Positions 62,323-64,000 of a DNA stretch of 64,000 nucleotides are shown in pieces (positions within the stretch are counted from its first letter, which is position 1; each line of letters opens with the position of its first letter). Below the pieces are notes generated by a model. It had not been told where the DNA came from and made no database searches. It worked only from the letters and a program-made list of their open reading frames with translations. A program made the position numbers and the translations under genes. The DNA comes from Bacillota bacterium (lineage in GTDB: Bacteria > Bacillota > Clostridia > Christensenellales > SZUA-584), in NCBI GenBank assembly GCA_023399095.1, contig JAEWQS010000006.1, positions 1 through 64,000 of the forward strand, read 5' to 3'.

Positions 62323-62588
62323 ATTAGGGCCCTCTTTTCTTTGAAGATCTTTGTTTTAAGTTTGTCACAAAACCTGGATTATATACCTTTTTCCATTTCT
62401 AGCTGGACAATAAATAAACGTGAAAAGCAGATATGCTTTTTGGATAGATGAATATGCAAGGGGAAATGTATATAGTTATCTATCGTTAATTAATTCTTAT
62501 CCATAAGCATCCTGACCTCTAATAAAAAGAGCACAGAATCTCGTTAATTTGAATATGTATGATGTATAACATATTTTAGGTGGTCCGT

Positions 62589-63575
62589 ATGATAACTATG
62601 TATGCTTTATTAAGCACTGTCAATGAAACCTCGGCACAGTCTGATAATATTTATAAAATATTGTTCTACTCCCTGCTGGGGCTTATCTTGCTATCAGCCA
62701 TCGCAATCCTGATTTATAAAAATTTAAGACAGCTCTCTCTGATATTTAAAAATGCACTTTCTTTGTTAAAAAGGTATACATCCAAAGCGTTCGTTAGTAT
62801 AAAAGCATTGCTGACAGACCCAATTGCTGGATTTGCGTATTCAAAAGAGCAGGATATATTCTTTTCAACCATAAATGCATGGCAGAGAAACTTTGGTTAT
62901 AGCCGTTTATACGATGAAGCAGCGCCACATTTTGCTATGATTGTTGATAGTGAACCCGTATACTTCGAATACGATAACAAAAGGTGGCTTATTGAATTTT
63001 GGAAAGGCCAGTATGGTTTGACAACAGGATGTGAAGTCGGCATCTATAATACAAAACGACCCGAATTCAGCATCCCCGGTATTTTCAACGAAACCTTCTA
63101 TGATTGTGCCCGCGATGAGGATATGCTATTTATCTCTTATACGTTCTATAAAAATGGACAGGAGCTATTCGCAAGAGAAGACAAACATTGGTGGCTTACC
63201 GGCTTCAAACTCGGTGAATTCTCCCAGCCATCAGAGCTCTTTATGGAAATATCAATCACACTAAAAGACGAAGCGATGCTTGATGCCTTTATAGAAGGGA
63301 TGAGCAACTTAGGGTATATGAATGATGAAATGGATGTAAGTGATAAAACAGTCCGATTTGTCTTCGGTGAACCGCACTCGACGCAACCGCATTCACGAAC
63401 CAAAGAGCTTGAGGATTTCATGCAAAGTTACAACAAACAAAACTGCGATTTATTCAAAGAGTTAACCCAAGATTATAACGGTACTCCATCAAAGCTCATC
63501 GCACTCCGTAAGAAGGATCCTTCTTTATACAACAGTGTTCTAAACTTCGGTGGGATAAAGAGGATTACCCGGTAG
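62589..63575 (+). CDS. DUF4474-containing membrane protein
   Basis: The 328-residue protein has an N-terminal membrane helix (ILFYSLLGLILLSAIAILIY) and a soluble region of about 260 residues. Family hallmarks of DUF4474 are YDEAAPHFAMIVDSEPVYFEY, WLIEFWKGQYGLTTGCEVGI, FYDCARDEDMLFISYTFYKNG and EDKHWWLTGFKLGEFSQPSEL. Function is unknown. The ATG at 62589 has AGGTGG 5 nt upstream; a GTG three codons earlier is less likely. It is followed after 34 nt by a phosphoesterase gene. Confidence 0.85.
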   Translation: MITMYALLSTVNETSAQSDNIYKILFYSLLGLILLSAIAILIYKNLRQLSLIFKNALSLLKRYTSKAFVSIKALLTDPIAGFAYSKEQDIFFSTINAWQRNFGYSRLYDEAAPHFAMIVDSEPVYFEYDNKRWLIEFWKGQYGLTTGCEVGIYNTKRPEFSIPGIFNETFYDCARDEDMLFISYTFYKNGQELFAREDKHWWLTGFKLGEFSQPSELFMEISITLKDEAMLDAFIEGMSNLGYMNDEMDVSDKTVRFVFGEPHSTQPHSRTKELEDFMQSYNKQNCDLFKELTQDYNGTPSKLIALRKKDPSLYNSVLNFGGIKRITR

Positions 63576-63609
63576 TACAGAATTGAGCAGTGGTCAAAGA
63601 GGAAAGAGT

Positions 63610-64000
63610 ATGTCCGATTTAAAACGTCTCACAGAGATTTTCGATTCTGCCAAAATCATAGATTTTGACGATTCAACAAAAATCGTTATGATGAGCGATT
63701 GCCACAGAGGTGATGGAAGCTGGGCTGATGATCTGTCGCGGAATGAGAATATCTACTATTCCGCGCTGCAATATTATCTAAACAACGGTTACATATATTT
63801 CGAGCTGGGTGACGGCGACGAGCTTTGGGAAAACAGAGAATTTTCTTTAATTACAGAGGCGCACAAGGATATTTTCCTGCTGCTACAAAAGTTTCACATG
63901 CATAAGCGGCTATATATGATATACGGCAATCATGATATGGTAAAGAAGGTTAAAAAGTTTGTTGATAAAGAACTTAGCCTCTATTCCGGTCTTAATAGGA
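63610..64000 (+). CDS. Calcineurin-like metallophosphoesterase, partial
   Basis: The first about 130 residues are in the window; the rest is cut off. It has IVMMSDCHRGDG (metal Asp/His), FELGDGDELWENREF and IYGNHDM, the ordered metallophosphoesterase motifs, as in UDP-diacylglucosamine-type or Icc-like enzymes. GAGGAAAGAGT precedes the ATG. It shares a transcript direction with the DUF4474 gene. The exact substrate class needs the missing C-terminus. Confidence 0.88.
   Translation, partial: MSDLKRLTEIFDSAKIIDFDDSTKIVMMSDCHRGDGSWADDLSRNENIYYSALQYYLNNGYIYFELGDGDELWENREFSLITEAHKDIFLLLQKFHMHKRLYMIYGNHDMVKKVKKFVDKELSLYSGLNR

Overview
This window looks like chromosome from a strictly anaerobic, endospore-forming member of the Bacillota, class Clostridia. 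The sporulation evidence is two alpha/beta-type small acid-soluble spore proteins, the spore protein Tlp, and a complete GerA/GerC/GerB germinant-receptor operon. The anaerobic evidence is a trimeric [FeFe] hydrogenase, the redox repressor Rex, and 2-hydroxyacyl-CoA dehydratase activase genes. Strong AGGAGG ribosome sites, RNase Y and Clostridia-type small proteins agree. I see no insertion sequence, prophage or CRISPR array. The window is ordinary chromosome with compact operons separated by clear intrinsic terminators.

Layout. 1-7 kb, mostly minus strand: proC (cut by the window edge), a class II aldolase, a lone tRNA-Trp on the plus strand, an M19 dipeptidase-purB-acetyltransferase operon, rny, and an unknown membrane protein. 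7.1-8.8 kb: the conserved nadD-yqeK-rsfS operon. 8.9-18.1 kb: an NlpC/P60 wall hydrolase, a TIM-barrel protein, DUF6485, GIY-YIG and DUF6530 genes, an MFS exporter, mscL, an HD-GYP protein, and rex with an ACT-like hydrogenase-type regulator. 18.2-25.6 kb: a chemoreceptor, two acetyltransferases, a GH5 glycosidase without a signal peptide, GtrA, an esterase lipoprotein and an AraC regulator. 25.7-28.7 kb: three overlapping genes for a split 2-hydroxyacyl-CoA dehydratase activase. 28.8-31.1 kb: a repeat-built Gly/Arg/Cys/Asp protein, a YlbF-family protein and an anchored amidase.

31.2-33.6 kb holds the most notable locus: a family 2A encapsulin shell gene followed by its cysteine desulfurase cargo. 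The shell gene carries an apparent one-base frameshift near 31.41 kb. 34.8-41.5 kb has an orphan response regulator whose receiver lacks the phospho-acceptor aspartate, next to hydCBA. HydB is fused to a GltD/NfnB-like flavoprotein domain. 41.5-45.2 kb is the gerK-type operon. 45.4-48.2 kb is a two-component system with an ICMT-like methyltransferase behind it. 48.3-50.1 kb is a TetR-controlled flavodoxin-like operon ending in two very small genes. 50.2-53.7 kb holds SASP genes, enolase, tlp and a CBS protein. 53.9-58.5 kb has an LCP wall-polymer transferase and the Leloir operon galT-galK-galE. 58.7-64 kb has two phosphoesterases (the last is partial), hslO, a thioredoxin-reductase-like flavoprotein lacking NADPH motifs, a YkuS-like protein, a low-complexity lipoprotein and a DUF4474 protein.

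How the genes may fit together (inference). Rex, the ACT-like regulator, the bifurcating-type hydrogenase and the possibly ferredoxin-dependent disulfide reductase point to fermentative redox balancing. The encapsulin with its desulfurase suggests compartmentalised sulfur handling, provided the shell gene is functional. Start codons were chosen by ribosome-site spacing and family alignment from memory; no database search was possible.
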